DNA from: Pedobacter sp. AK013
Lineage (GTDB): Bacteria > Bacteroidota > Bacteroidia > Sphingobacteriales > Sphingobacteriaceae
Length of the DNA: 64,000 bases
Reading direction: 5' to 3'
Assembly (NCBI RefSeq): GCF_014205835.1
Contig: NZ_JACHCQ010000026.1
Span: 39,671-103,670 of the forward strand
Part shown: positions 6,276 to 14,800 of the stretch, piece after piece
How positions within the stretch are numbered: the stretch's first letter is position 1
Layout of the letters: each line of letters opens with the position of its first letter
Translations under genes and position numbers: made by a program
Notes under the pieces: generated by a model
Seen by the model: the letters and a program-made list of their open reading frames with translations, nothing else
What the model was told of the DNA's origin: nothing
The model's database searches: none

Positions 6276-8891
6276 ATGAAGATATTAAACATACAAGTAT
6301 TAAGAGGGCCAAATATATGGTCGATTAGCCGGAAGAAATTGATCCAGATGCGGTTGGATTTAGAAGATTTAGAACAAAGACCAACAAATGTAATAGAAGG
6401 TTTTAGTGAAAGGATTGAGAAACTGTTGCCCAGTATGTTTACCCATCGTTGCTCAAAAGGTGTTGAGGGGGGATTTTTTACCCGCGTTAAAGAAGGAACC
6501 TGGATGGGGCACGTAATTGAGCACATTGCGCTCGAAATTCAGACGCTCGCTGGTATGGAAACTGGATTTGGCAGAACTCGCATGACCAAAACCGAAGGGA
6601 TTTACAATGTAGTTTTTAGTTATCTGGAAGAAAAGGTTGGTGTTTATGCTGCTGAAGCCGCAGTTAAAATTGCCGAAGCCCTGATTAATAATGAAGAATA
6701 CGATTTGGAGCACGATATCCGTAGGATGAAGGAAATACGCGAGCTAGAGGCATTGGGTCCAAGTACAGCCTCTATCGTAGAAGAGGCAGTGAGTAGAAGT
6801 ATTCCTTGGATCAGGCTGAATAAAAGTTCGTTGGTACAGTTAGGTTATGGTAAAAATCAGGTCCGTTTTAGGGCGACTATGACTGAAAAAACCAGTAGTA
6901 TTGCAGTAGATATTGCCAGCAACAAGGAAGAAACGAAACGCTTGCTTACCGAAGCAGCCATTCCGGTAGCCTCTGGGGTAACCATTTCAAATCCTGATGA
7001 TCTGGAAGCAGCTGTAAAAAAAGTTGGATTTCCTTTAGTTTTTAAACCACTTGATGGCAACCATGGCAAAGGCGCAACCATTAATGTGAAAACGATGGAA
7101 GATGCTTTGGCCGCTTTTGAATATGCCAAAACCTATTCGAGAAGGGTAATTATAGAAAAATTCATTACCGGCTTCGATTTTAGGGTGCTGGTAATCGATC
7201 ATAAAGTTATTGCCGCAGCACAGCGCGATCCTGCACATGTTAAAGGGAACGGAATTCATACCATTCAAGAGTTAATTGATAAGGAAAATGAAGATCCACG
7301 TCGTGGTTATGGTCACGAAAATGTGTTAACAGAAATTGCTGTTGACCGGGATACATTGGATCTGCTGGCCAAAAAAGAATATACTTTAGAAACCATTCCG
7401 GAAAAGGGAGAAGTGGTTTACTTAAAATCTACAGCAAATTTAAGCACAGGTGGAACATCTATTGATGTAACTGATATTGTTCATCCTCAGAATATTTTTA
7501 TCTGTGAGAGGATTTCGAGGGTAATCGGATTAGATATCTGCGGTATCGATATCATGGCGCAGAACCTTACCCAGCCCTTAACAGAAAATGGAGGAGTGGT
7601 TTTGGAGGTTAATGCAGCACCAGGGTTTAGAATGCACCTGGCACCGAGCGAAGGTTTGCCTAGAAATGTAGCTGCATCGGTTATTGATATGCTCTATCCT
7701 CAAGGGAAGTTGTCGCAAATCCCGATTATTGCCGTAACCGGAACAAATGGAAAAACCACTACCACACGTTTAATTGCACACATTATCCGTAGCAATGGTA
7801 AACGTGTAGGTTTTACCACCAGCGATGGGGTATATGTACATAACACCATGCTGATGAAGGGTGATACCACTGGGCCTGTAAGTGCCGAGTTCATTTTAAA
7901 AGATCCGACAGTAGAGTTTGCGGTGCTGGAAACTGCCCGTGGCGGAATTTTAAGAGCAGGCTTAGGGTTTAATGCCTGCGATATTGGCGTGGTTACCAAT
8001 ATTCAGGAAGATCACCTGGGTATTTCTGATATCCACAATCTTGACGATTTAACCCGGGTTAAAGCTGTTGTAATTGGGGCAGTACGCCGTAAAGGTTGGG
8101 CTGTATTGAATGCCGATAATGGTTATTGCGTTCGTATTGCTAAAGATGCCCGTTGTAATGTGGCTTATTTCAGCATGGATGAAAATAATCCTGTAGTTAA
8201 AGAACATTGTAAAAAGGGTGGTATTGCAGCCATTTATGAAAATGGATATATTACCATTAAAACTGGCGACTGGAAATTAAGAGTAGATAAAGCCACCCAC
8301 ATTCCTTTAACTTTTGGTGGTTCTGTAAACTTTATGATCCAAAATGTGCTTGCAGCAACACTTGCAACCTATTTATGGGGCTATAAACCCGAAGATATCC
8401 GCTTATCATTAGAAACCTTTATCCCTTCTGCAGCACATACGCCAGGAAGGATGAATATTTTCAGGTTCAAAGATTTTAAAGTATTGGTCGATTTTGCGCA
8501 TAACCCTGATGGATTTAATGGTGTAAAAGGTTTCTTACAAGGCGTAGAGGCTACAGAACATGTAGGCATTATTTCTGCAACGGGAGATAGAAGAGATGAA
8601 GACATTATCGAAACAGCCCGTATTTCTGCACAGATGTTCGATAAAATTTATGTTTGTCAGGAGAAATACCTGCGTGGCAGACAACAACAGGATTTAGTTG
8701 ATCTGCTGGTAAAAGGCATTAAGGAAGTTGATCCTAATAAAGAGATCATCATCAATAATAAAAGTACCGAGTGCTTGCGAATCGCTATTGAAGCTGCTAA
8801 AAAGGGTTCTTATCTGACAATTTTAAGTAACACGATTGATAATACGATTCAACGTGTTACTGAACATTTGGACCGAGAGTTAGAATCGTAA
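6276..8891 (+). CDS. cphA: Cyanophycin synthetase (CphA1 type)
   Basis: 871 residues, the normal length for the enzyme that makes cyanophycin, a poly-aspartate backbone with arginine side chains, from Asp, Arg and ATP. The N domain (about 1-160) contains W-M-G-H79-V-I-E82-H83, an HxxEH motif. An ATP-grasp domain follows (about 200-470; VFKPLDGNHGKG, VLEVNAAPGFRMH). The Mur-ligase-like domain starts with the P-loop GTNGKTTTTR (about 489-498) and ends with LVDFAHNPDGFNGVKGF and ISATGDRRDEDI. All three modules look intact. The protein is cytoplasmic and the product is stored as granules. It lies opposite cphB and the isoaspartyl peptidase, giving a complete synthesis and breakdown set. Confidence 0.95.
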   Translation: MKILNIQVLRGPNIWSISRKKLIQMRLDLEDLEQRPTNVIEGFSERIEKLLPSMFTHRCSKGVEGGFFTRVKEGTWMGHVIEHIALEIQTLAGMETGFGRTRMTKTEGIYNVVFSYLEEKVGVYAAEAAVKIAEALINNEEYDLEHDIRRMKEIRELEALGPSTASIVEEAVSRSIPWIRLNKSSLVQLGYGKNQVRFRATMTEKTSSIAVDIASNKEETKRLLTEAAIPVASGVTISNPDDLEAAVKKVGFPLVFKPLDGNHGKGATINVKTMEDALAAFEYAKTYSRRVIIEKFITGFDFRVLVIDHKVIAAAQRDPAHVKGNGIHTIQELIDKENEDPRRGYGHENVLTEIAVDRDTLDLLAKKEYTLETIPEKGEVVYLKSTANLSTGGTSIDVTDIVHPQNIFICERISRVIGLDICGIDIMAQNLTQPLTENGGVVLEVNAAPGFRMHLAPSEGLPRNVAASVIDMLYPQGKLSQIPIIAVTGTNGKTTTTRLIAHIIRSNGKRVGFTTSDGVYVHNTMLMKGDTTGPVSAEFILKDPTVEFAVLETARGGILRAGLGFNACDIGVVTNIQEDHLGISDIHNLDDLTRVKAVVIGAVRRKGWAVLNADNGYCVRIAKDARCNVAYFSMDENNPVVKEHCKKGGIAAIYENGYITIKTGDWKLRVDKATHIPLTFGGSVNFMIQNVLAATLATYLWGYKPEDIRLSLETFIPSAAHTPGRMNIFRFKDFKVLVDFAHNPDGFNGVKGFLQGVEATEHVGIISATGDRRDEDIIETARISAQMFDKIYVCQEKYLRGRQQQDLVDLLVKGIKEVDPNKEIIINNKSTECLRIAIEAAKKGSYLTILSNTIDNTIQRVTEHLDRELES

Positions 8892-8916
8892 ATACTTAGT
8901 TTACCCTGCCGCCGAT

Positions 8917-8998
8917 CGTCATTTCGAGCAGAATGCAATGAAGCCGAGAAATCTTTCTTGATAGATATCTCCACTCCGCGTTGCTCCAGGAGATGACG
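8917..8998. repeat. REP-like palindromic repeat
   Basis: A unit running from CGTCATTTCGAG to GAGATGACG. Its right arm, TCCACTCCGCGTTGCTCC, recurs at about 24044-24061. Its ends are inverted with respect to each other, so the unit can fold on itself. It lies between cphA and the DUF2383 gene, next to a separate terminator. Confidence 0.7.
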
Positions 8999-9010
8999 AA
9001 ACCCTGTAAC

Positions 9011-9050
9011 AAAAAACCTCCTCCGATAATAAATCGAAGGAGGTTTTTTT
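9011..9050. terminator. Strong bidirectional terminator
   Basis: AAAAAACCTCCT plus CCGAT (9011-9027), loop AATAA, then ATCGA plus AGGAGGTTTTTT (9033-9049). This is a 17-bp stem with one mismatch, A-rich on the left and T-rich on the right. It separates cphA (plus) from the convergent DUF2383 gene (minus) and can serve both. Confidence 0.85.
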
Positions 9051-9067
9051 GTTTTTAATATTTCGCT

Positions 9068-9523
9068 CTATGCCTCAGCATCACGTAATCTTTTAATTTC
9101 ATCATGCGATTCTCTTAAGGTTGCCTTTTGTTCTGAAATTAAATCTCTGATGTTTGAAGGAATGTTTTCTTCCTCTAAGGCCATTTTATACGCATTTTGT
9201 GCAGCGTCCTCTCCAAACTCACAATTGTTCAAAACGGTTTTACGGTCGTGGCCAGTAAAAAACGCTTTAACATCCATCCAGGCTCTATAAATTTTACCAG
9301 AATTGGTGGTGCCTGTTTCAACATCTTCGCCCAAGGCCGATATTTCTGTCGCTAAAGCCATTTTATATTTTTGACTTTCGCCTATCATATTTAAAAATAG
9401 CGTCTTTAAGTCGGTATCACCATCTTTTAATTCCTGACGGGCTTTCTCATAACCTTCAATACGATCGTTATTAATTTGAACCAGATCGTTTAATACCTCT
9501 GCTGTTGCTGTTGTCGTTTTCAT
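9068..9523 (-). CDS. PA2169-family four-helix-bundle protein (DUF2383)
   Basis: About 151 residues when started at MKTTTATAEVLND; the longer frame to 9586 adds an unlikely leader. The pattern NDLVQINNDRIEGYEKA, LFLNMIGESQKYKMALATEI, GKIYRAWMDVKAFFTG and CEFGEDAAQNAYK is the standard one for this ferritin-like four-helix family. Members are common in Bacteroidota and Proteobacteria and are often stress-induced, but no activity is established. No signal peptide or membrane segment is visible. A terminator lies right after the stop. Confidence 0.88.
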   Translation of the reverse strand: MKTTTATAEVLNDLVQINNDRIEGYEKARQELKDGDTDLKTLFLNMIGESQKYKMALATEISALGEDVETGTTNSGKIYRAWMDVKAFFTGHDRKTVLNNCEFGEDAAQNAYKMALEEENIPSNIRDLISEQKATLRESHDEIKRLRDAEA

Positions 9524-9625
9524 GTTTTTATTTTTATAGTTTCGATGTATAAAAGCAACATGACCAATTAAAAAAAGGTTTGTCATTTTTTTAATTGTCT
9601 ACAACAGTGAGCTATATCGGCTTAA

Positions 9626-10543
9626 TTATTTCTTTGAAAAGTATTGTGCAAGCTTTTCTTTTACAAAACTCCTAACACGGGTTACCATATTGCCTTTCCT
9701 TTTAATCAGAAAACTCTTAATGGCTTTGTATGCAATGGGGTCTTCGGCTATTACAGTTGGAAATTCGACAATTGGTTTGGGGTTGATAATTACATTATAG
9801 ATATCGTTTATTCCTGAGTGTACACCAGTGCCATCATGGCCAATATTGTTAACGAGTGATTGCGATGGATTAAGCGTAATACCTCCTTTTAAAAAGATAG
9901 AGGCATACCATCTTATGGCCCAGCTATTATTTTTCCCTTTTTTAAATTCCTGCATCTGTTTCCAGAAATTCATTTTATTATCGATGGAAAATGCAGCTCT
10001 TTTCTTTTTATCAAACTGTTTAATAAGAATATTAATATCTGGTTCAAAGTTTTTCCATGCCCTTCCCCATGTTGCCCACCCCCAACTTGTAGCTGCCCTG
10101 TAGAAAAAGGATTGTGAAAGATTATCTGATTTTAGTGGATACATATAGGCCCCAACATGCATTACTTTTTCCTCTTCGCGATAATGATTTAGAGCGTTGT
10201 TAAAATAAGCTAAAGTATGAGGCGAGGTAACAAGGTCATCTTCAAAAACAATTACCTGATCGTATTCTGTTACTAACTGGGTTACACCCGCAATTACAGC
10301 GTTAGCCAGGCCAGCATTATCTTTTCTTTCAATTACTTTAACAGATTTAAAACCCTTCGTTTTATTGATGATTTTCCTCACTTCAGCAACATTTTCCTCT
10401 TCGCGAATGGTTTTTGCCCCATCCGAAAAGATGTATAAATGGCTTTCAGCAGCCAGTTCGTTCTGTTGCAGGAATTGTAAAGTACGCTCGGTATGCTGCG
10501 GACGGTTGTATACGAAAAGTGCTATTGGGGCAAGGTTTTGCAT
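9626..10543 (-). CDS. Glycosyltransferase (GT-A fold, GT2/GnT-I-like)
   Basis: 305 residues. The N-terminus PIALFVYNRPQHTERTL is the sugar-nucleotide-binding start seen in a large group of bacterial glycosyltransferases. The metal-binding acidic motif is FEDDL (about 100-104), and SWGWATWGRAW (about 153-163) is a typical acceptor-side motif of this group. No transmembrane segment is seen. It heads a minus-strand set with methyltransferases and a flippase, so it likely transfers a sugar during surface-polysaccharide assembly. Donor and acceptor cannot be told from the sequence. Confidence 0.85.
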   Translation of the reverse strand: MQNLAPIALFVYNRPQHTERTLQFLQQNELAAESHLYIFSDGAKTIREEENVAEVRKIINKTKGFKSVKVIERKDNAGLANAVIAGVTQLVTEYDQVIVFEDDLVTSPHTLAYFNNALNHYREEEKVMHVGAYMYPLKSDNLSQSFFYRAATSWGWATWGRAWKNFEPDINILIKQFDKKKRAAFSIDNKMNFWKQMQEFKKGKNNSWAIRWYASIFLKGGITLNPSQSLVNNIGHDGTGVHSGINDIYNVIINPKPIVEFPTVIAEDPIAYKAIKSFLIKRKGNMVTRVRSFVKEKLAQYFSKK

Positions 10544-10603
10544 TTTTGTTTTACGATTGAAGCTTTATAGGGGTAATCATAGTAATAAGTTGGCCACATC
10601 TTT

Positions 10604-10634
10604 CACCATATAAGAAATTTAAGGTTCATTTAAG
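10604..10634. repeat. Interspersed repeat, copy A (ACCATATAAG...GGTTCATTTAAG)
   Basis: A 31-bp segment whose core AAGGTTCATTTAAG recurs with 26 of 31 bases identical at 11258-11288 and in a variant form at 61252-61280. Copies A and B lie in the same orientation on either side of the GxxExxY gene. Confidence 0.55.
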
Positions 10635-10650
10635 GCAAAGCAAAAATATA

Positions 10651-11061
10651 CTAATAAATTGATTCATATAGCTCGTTTACATATGTTTTTTGTCCTTCTG
10701 AAAAGATATGCAAACAATTAAAATTTATCATTAGTCCGAGCGGTAGCCTTAGTAACTTCATATAAGTTAGTAGTTGGGCGACATGAATTGGTGCAGTATT
10801 TTCTACAGCTTTAAACTCAACTACAAGGGAATCTTCAATTAATAAGTCACACCTTAGTTCTGAATCAATTAATAACCCTTTATAATCTATTGGGATTGTT
10901 AACTCGGATTTGAAGTTTATATTTCTGATTTCCAGTTCGTGAATCATGCACTTATGATAAGTACATTCTAATAGTCCTGGGCCTAAGGTTTTATGCACCT
11001 CAATGGCTGCTCCGTTTACCTTGTAAACTAAGTCCTTTAAGTAATTTCTAGTTAATAACAT
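10651..11061 (-). CDS. GxxExxY family protein
   Basis: 136 residues. The family-naming motif is G-L-L-E-C-T-Y at residues 29-35, preceded by NGAAIEVHKTLGPG. Further family marks are the PD-(D/E)xK-like core (ELRCDLLIEDSLVVEFKAVE) and a C-terminal HVAQLLTYMKLLRLPLGLMINFN. The E-x-K arrangement suggests a nuclease fold, but the role is not established. It interrupts a polysaccharide gene group and is bracketed by two direct copies of an interspersed repeat (10604-10634 and 11258-11288), which suggests it was inserted. No partner gene is evident. Confidence 0.9.
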   Translation of the reverse strand: MLLTRNYLKDLVYKVNGAAIEVHKTLGPGLLECTYHKCMIHELEIRNINFKSELTIPIDYKGLLIDSELRCDLLIEDSLVVEFKAVENTAPIHVAQLLTYMKLLRLPLGLMINFNCLHIFSEGQKTYVNELYESIY

Positions 11062-11323
11062 TCCTTTGTTTATATTTATTAATAATCAACTAGGGATGTA
11101 TTTTAACAGATTTAATTTCTATTGCAATATATTAAATTAAAGTTTGGTAGTAGTAGCAACCCACACTTATATTTTCTTCTATTCCTTATATGGTTAAATG
11201 GCCACGATAAAATTCCAATTATTAAGATAAGAGTATATTATATCCAGTTATGGTTTTCGCCATACAAGAAGCTTAAGGTTCATATAAGTTTGGGGGGGTA
11301 TGCCCTGTATTCACATTTAACCA
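11062..11323. repeat. Gene-free spacer with interspersed repeat copy B (11258-11288)
   Basis: The 262-bp AT-rich spacer holds no convincing gene. An open frame through it translates to low-complexity repeat sequence. The segment 11258-11288 is repeat copy B, matching copy A at 10604-10634. A run of seven G follows it near 11292-11298. Confidence 0.5.
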
Positions 11324-12094
11324 CTAAAATATATGCAGGTTATGGTCAGATTTTTTGGTTAACACAGTATAGGCATTGGCAAACCGTTCTTGTTTTTTCT
11401 TCCCAAACAAATTGCCTAAGGTTTTTTTAATCCGGTATTCCAGTTCGATTTTTAGGTTTTTAGAAAATGTTTTAGGTGCCTTTTTATTGATAAACTCATT
11501 AAACTTTACCGTTTCTGGTGCAGTCATTGATACTTTATCTTCTAAAATTTCTAAACCTTCGCTCTGTAACAAGAACCTTAAAGAAGTTGGTGTGTACATG
11601 TTAATATGCCCATAATCAAGAAAATGTTTCATTCTTTGGTCTACACCGAAGCGATAATCTTTAGGTACTTCAACTACAATATATTTTGCTACCCTCTTCA
11701 ATTCACGGATCAGGATCCGCTCATGTTCTACGTGTTCTAAAACGTGCGCAAGAATAATCAGATCAAATGAATCATCTTCATAAGGGATTTTATATCCGTC
11801 AAAAGTTTGTGCTTCTTTTAAACTGGCGAGGTTACGGTCTTTTATAATGTCGACGCCACTTTGTGCAATTTCTAAAGCATAAAGTTCTGGCGCGAAGTGC
11901 CAATCATTTAAAAAATGTAAAATACTGCCATCTCCGGCGCCAACCTCGAGTACCTTCTTAGGCTTTAGCCCTTTGCAAACATCAACAATATTCTGTGCTT
12001 TATATTTTGCGCCAAGCATTCTCCATGCTACATCGCTATTGGTATAAAAATTATCGTAGGCTGTTTTTACTTCTTCGCTTAACATTATGCTCAA
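11324..12094 (-). CDS. Class I SAM-dependent methyltransferase
   Basis: 256 residues. The SAM-binding motif I is VLEVGAGDGSILHFL (about 48-62), followed by an acidic loop and post-motif FDLIILAHVLEHVEHERILIRELKRV, the usual order of a Rossmann-fold methyltransferase (methyltransf_11/25 type). No signal peptide is seen. The stop of the next methyltransferase gene lies 4 bp before its start on the minus strand, so the two are probably co-transcribed. Given the flippase next in line, methylation of a sugar or lipid-linked glycan is likely. The substrate is unknown. Confidence 0.85.
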   Translation of the reverse strand: MSIMLSEEVKTAYDNFYTNSDVAWRMLGAKYKAQNIVDVCKGLKPKKVLEVGAGDGSILHFLNDWHFAPELYALEIAQSGVDIIKDRNLASLKEAQTFDGYKIPYEDDSFDLIILAHVLEHVEHERILIRELKRVAKYIVVEVPKDYRFGVDQRMKHFLDYGHINMYTPTSLRFLLQSEGLEILEDKVSMTAPETVKFNEFINKKAPKTFSKNLKIELEYRIKKTLGNLFGKKKQERFANAYTVLTKKSDHNLHIF

Positions 12095-12098
12095 TAAT

Positions 12099-12746
12099 CT
12101 AAATACCTAAACAATTATCCTGTTTATAAAAAACCGAGGTTGCTTTTTCGTAAAAAAGGCCTGGCGAAATTCCACTAAAACTGATTTCTTTGAAACCTTG
12201 GGCCTTTAAAAGCCCACGGGCCGGGTTATAAACTTCACGTTCACTATCATCCAAAACCAGCACACCATTAGCTGATAACGCAGCCACGCTATACTTGCAA
12301 CAGTTTACACGATCGCGCCCATCAACAATAATAATGTCGAATTTTTTATCAAGTAAGGTTGCTTTTTTAGCGTATTCCCCGTCCTTTTCTAATTGGCAGA
12401 ATATCATTTCGGCATTGGCTGGGCTTGAATTTTTTACTTTATCAAACCAGCCTTTATCATGCTCCACAGAAGTTACAGAGGCCGCTCTTTCTGCATAAAA
12501 AATAGTAGAACTGCCAGAGCCATATTCGAAAATGTGTTGTGTTTTGTTTATCCGCTCTTTAATAAAATCGATAAACGAATAGGTTACCCAAGGCAAAGCT
12601 TTCCCTTGTCCGTCTACGGCCTGTTTTTTATCGAAGGCGGTAAACCAGCCAATGCTGTTCAGGTAGCCTTTATGTCCGTAAGATAATAATGCCTTAAGCC
12701 TGCTTGGCTTTGCAATTAATGTGGTTAATGCTTTAAGAGTACTCAA
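12099..12746 (-). CDS. SAM-dependent methyltransferase-like protein
   Basis: 215 residues with FEYGSGSSTIFYAE (about 73-86) as the SAM-binding glycine motif, SVEHDKGWFDKV as the acidic second strand, and FDIIIVDGRDRVNC as motif III. This pattern belongs to a Rossmann-fold group often found in cell-surface gene clusters and sometimes described only as methyltransferase-like. Its start overlaps the stop of the flippase gene by 4 bp (ATGA), indicating translational coupling. Substrate unknown. Confidence 0.75.
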   Translation of the reverse strand: MSTLKALTTLIAKPSRLKALLSYGHKGYLNSIGWFTAFDKKQAVDGQGKALPWVTYSFIDFIKERINKTQHIFEYGSGSSTIFYAERAASVTSVEHDKGWFDKVKNSSPANAEMIFCQLEKDGEYAKKATLLDKKFDIIIVDGRDRVNCCKYSVAALSANGVLVLDDSEREVYNPARGLLKAQGFKEISFSGISPGLFYEKATSVFYKQDNCLGI

Positions 12747-14062
12747 CGTTTAAATATTTTTTGAAATGCGGTGACCAAAAATAATGATTTTAACATCATT
12801 ATACCTTGTTGTCTGGTTTTAGGGATTAATAAAATATAAAATGCCGAACAGGCACAGGCTATTAAGGTTGCAATTGATGCTCCAATACCAGCATAGCGTG
12901 GTATTAGCCAAAAGTTTAACATGATATTTATGATCGCTCCAAAAGCGGTACGGTAAAAGGAAATCTTTGTAAATCCCTCTGCCAATAAGTACTGGGAGCT
13001 GGCACTTCCTAAAAAGACAAATACACCCGACCAAATGTGGATGGGTAACATGTGTTCTGCACCTTCAAAACGATTATCGTAAATAATACGAATAATGAGT
13101 GTTGATGCAAAAGTAATAATTACTGCAACAGGCAAACTTATTGCAACTAATAGGTCATATAGGTTTTGCAGGCGTTTAATGTAGCGGCCATGATCTGTTT
13201 TACGGGCATTTATCAGCGCCGGAAAAACTGAAGTAACAATAGCTACAGGGATAAAATACCAGGCCTCGCTAATTTTGGCCACGGCGCTATAAATTCCAAC
13301 AGCACTACTCCCTTCTGTTTTTAGCATCACCTGGTCTATTTTCATGTAAATAGATACCATAACAGCCGATAGTATTAGAGGAGCTGATTGCTTTAAAAGT
13401 GATTTTGCCCGAGTTTTCTTAAAATGCCAGTTAAATAGGCTTAATCCTTTATTTTGATAAAGTAAAACGAGGCCAAGGGCTAAAATAAAACCATCGAAAA
13501 CCAATGCCCAGGCAAACCAAATTACAGGCAAGTGTAAAACAACTAATAAAATTTTTACTAGCGCCGAAAGTATTACACAGATATTTTGAATGTGCACTAC
13601 ATACTTAGATTGTACCTGTGATTGAAAGTAGGAATCGATTACATTAAATGATTTAAAAAACGCGGCAAAAGACAGTAGTGCAACCACATAGGTTAATGGT
13701 TCGCCAGGATTATCTGACAATTTATGAAAAACAAGATATAAACCGATTGAAATGGGGATCAATAATAGGTTAACGCCTAACCTTAGTAATAAGGAAGTTC
13801 CTAATATTTCATCTTTTTTATCCGGGTCATTTAATATTTCTCTAATGATGAACGTATCCAAGCCTAAGGCTCCAATAGCTGCAGCAATAGCCGTAAATGC
13901 ATCGGCAAAGCTTAAATCACCGAAGGAAATTGGCCCCAGGAACCTGGCGACAACAAAGCCAACAATCATGCTCAGTATTTTGCCAAACATAACCCACCCT
14001 GTATTTTTTAAATACTTGTTAAACGCTTCTTCATCAAAACCTTTTATGGCGGGTAATTTCAT
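12743..14062 (-). CDS. Polysaccharide flippase (Wzx/MATE-like)
   Basis: 439 residues with 12 or more predicted transmembrane segments. The N-terminal NTGWVMFGKILSMIVGFVVA and RFLGPISFGDLSFADA are characteristic of the polysaccharide biosynthesis (PST/Wzx) family, which moves undecaprenyl-linked sugar repeats across the inner membrane. The middle region DQVMLKTEGSSAVGIYSAVA also fits. It is the first gene of the minus-strand set flippase, methyltransferase, methyltransferase, with the glycosyltransferase further down. Its start is preceded by an AT-rich gap that separates it from the lipoprotein gene. Confidence 0.88.
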   Translation of the reverse strand: MKLPAIKGFDEEAFNKYLKNTGWVMFGKILSMIVGFVVARFLGPISFGDLSFADAFTAIAAAIGALGLDTFIIREILNDPDKKDEILGTSLLLRLGVNLLLIPISIGLYLVFHKLSDNPGEPLTYVVALLSFAAFFKSFNVIDSYFQSQVQSKYVVHIQNICVILSALVKILLVVLHLPVIWFAWALVFDGFILALGLVLLYQNKGLSLFNWHFKKTRAKSLLKQSAPLILSAVMVSIYMKIDQVMLKTEGSSAVGIYSAVAKISEAWYFIPVAIVTSVFPALINARKTDHGRYIKRLQNLYDLLVAISLPVAVIITFASTLIIRIIYDNRFEGAEHMLPIHIWSGVFVFLGSASSQYLLAEGFTKISFYRTAFGAIINIMLNFWLIPRYAGIGASIATLIACACSAFYILLIPKTRQQGIMMLKSLFLVTAFQKIFKR

Positions 14063-14140
14063 TAACGCAAAGATGTAAAAAAATGTGCGTTAAGTTAGAT
14101 GCTGAAAATTCAAAATATTAAGGGCACCATGAATACACGA

Positions 14141-14755
14141 TTATTTCCCTTCATTTTTTGCCTCCAGAGCTTTTGTTTCTGAAGTTTTAGTTTCAGGTGT
14201 TGGTATAGGAGTTGTATTTACAGCCGGGACAGGTTTGCTATTTAAAGGTGCGCCAACAGCAATATCACACCTATGGTTAGGCTGGCCGTGAGGTGGATTT
14301 AAACCCTTCCCGGTTTTTATAGCTACGGTTTGCTTTACTGCTGGCTGTGTGGTCACTATCTGCGTTGGTTTACTATCCAGAGGGGCACCAATCGCAATAT
14401 CACATCTGTGGCCAGGTTCCCCGTGTTTAGGATTAAGTTTTTTACCTGATGTATTTATTGCAGGAGTCGTCGGAACGGTCACTGGCTGTGAACTAACACT
14501 TTTTTGTGGTTGAACTGCAGCTGTTTGGTGTAATGGTGCGCCAACGGCCAATGCGCAGGTATGCCCAGCCTCGCCATGTGGCGGATTGAAAATAAGGTTG
14601 GTTTTGGCTTGCTGTGCTGCAGGCTGAACAGTATTGCTTTTTTGGAGTCCCTGTATCCCGGTAGGAGTTGGAATAACTGCCTGGGTAGTTTCTTTCTTTT
14701 CGCTATTGCAGGCGCAAAGAACAGCAATGGCTAATAGATAAAAGGCATTTTTCAT
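14141..14755 (-). CDS. Lipoprotein with three HGxxxHxC repeats
   Basis: 204 residues. The N-terminus MKNAFYLLAIAVLCAC is a lipoprotein signal with Cys16 as the lipidation site. The mature chain is mostly low-complexity Pro/Thr/Gln/Lys linker carrying three near-identical 19-residue units: NPPHGEAGHTCALAVGAPL (about 57-75), NPKHGEPGHRCDIAIGAPL (about 108-126) and NPPHGQPNHRCDIAVGAPL (about 153-171). Each keeps two His and one Cys in H-G-[EQ]-x-[GN]-H-x-C followed by VGAPL. I recall similar motifs in other Bacteroidota hypothetical proteins but no function. The invariant His/His/Cys set could bind a metal. The linkers suggest it spans periplasm or peptidoglycan. Confidence 0.8.
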   Translation of the reverse strand: MKNAFYLLAIAVLCACNSEKKETTQAVIPTPTGIQGLQKSNTVQPAAQQAKTNLIFNPPHGEAGHTCALAVGAPLHQTAAVQPQKSVSSQPVTVPTTPAINTSGKKLNPKHGEPGHRCDIAIGAPLDSKPTQIVTTQPAVKQTVAIKTGKGLNPPHGQPNHRCDIAVGAPLNSKPVPAVNTTPIPTPETKTSETKALEAKNEGK

Positions 14756-14800
14756 GGCGCTGAATTTAGTTTACCCAAATATGGCGAAATTAATTTACGC

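Noticed and set aside
11122..11430. 102-codon open frame on the plus strand
   Set aside because: Translates repeat sequence in the spacer and runs antisense into the methyltransferase gene; no family features.
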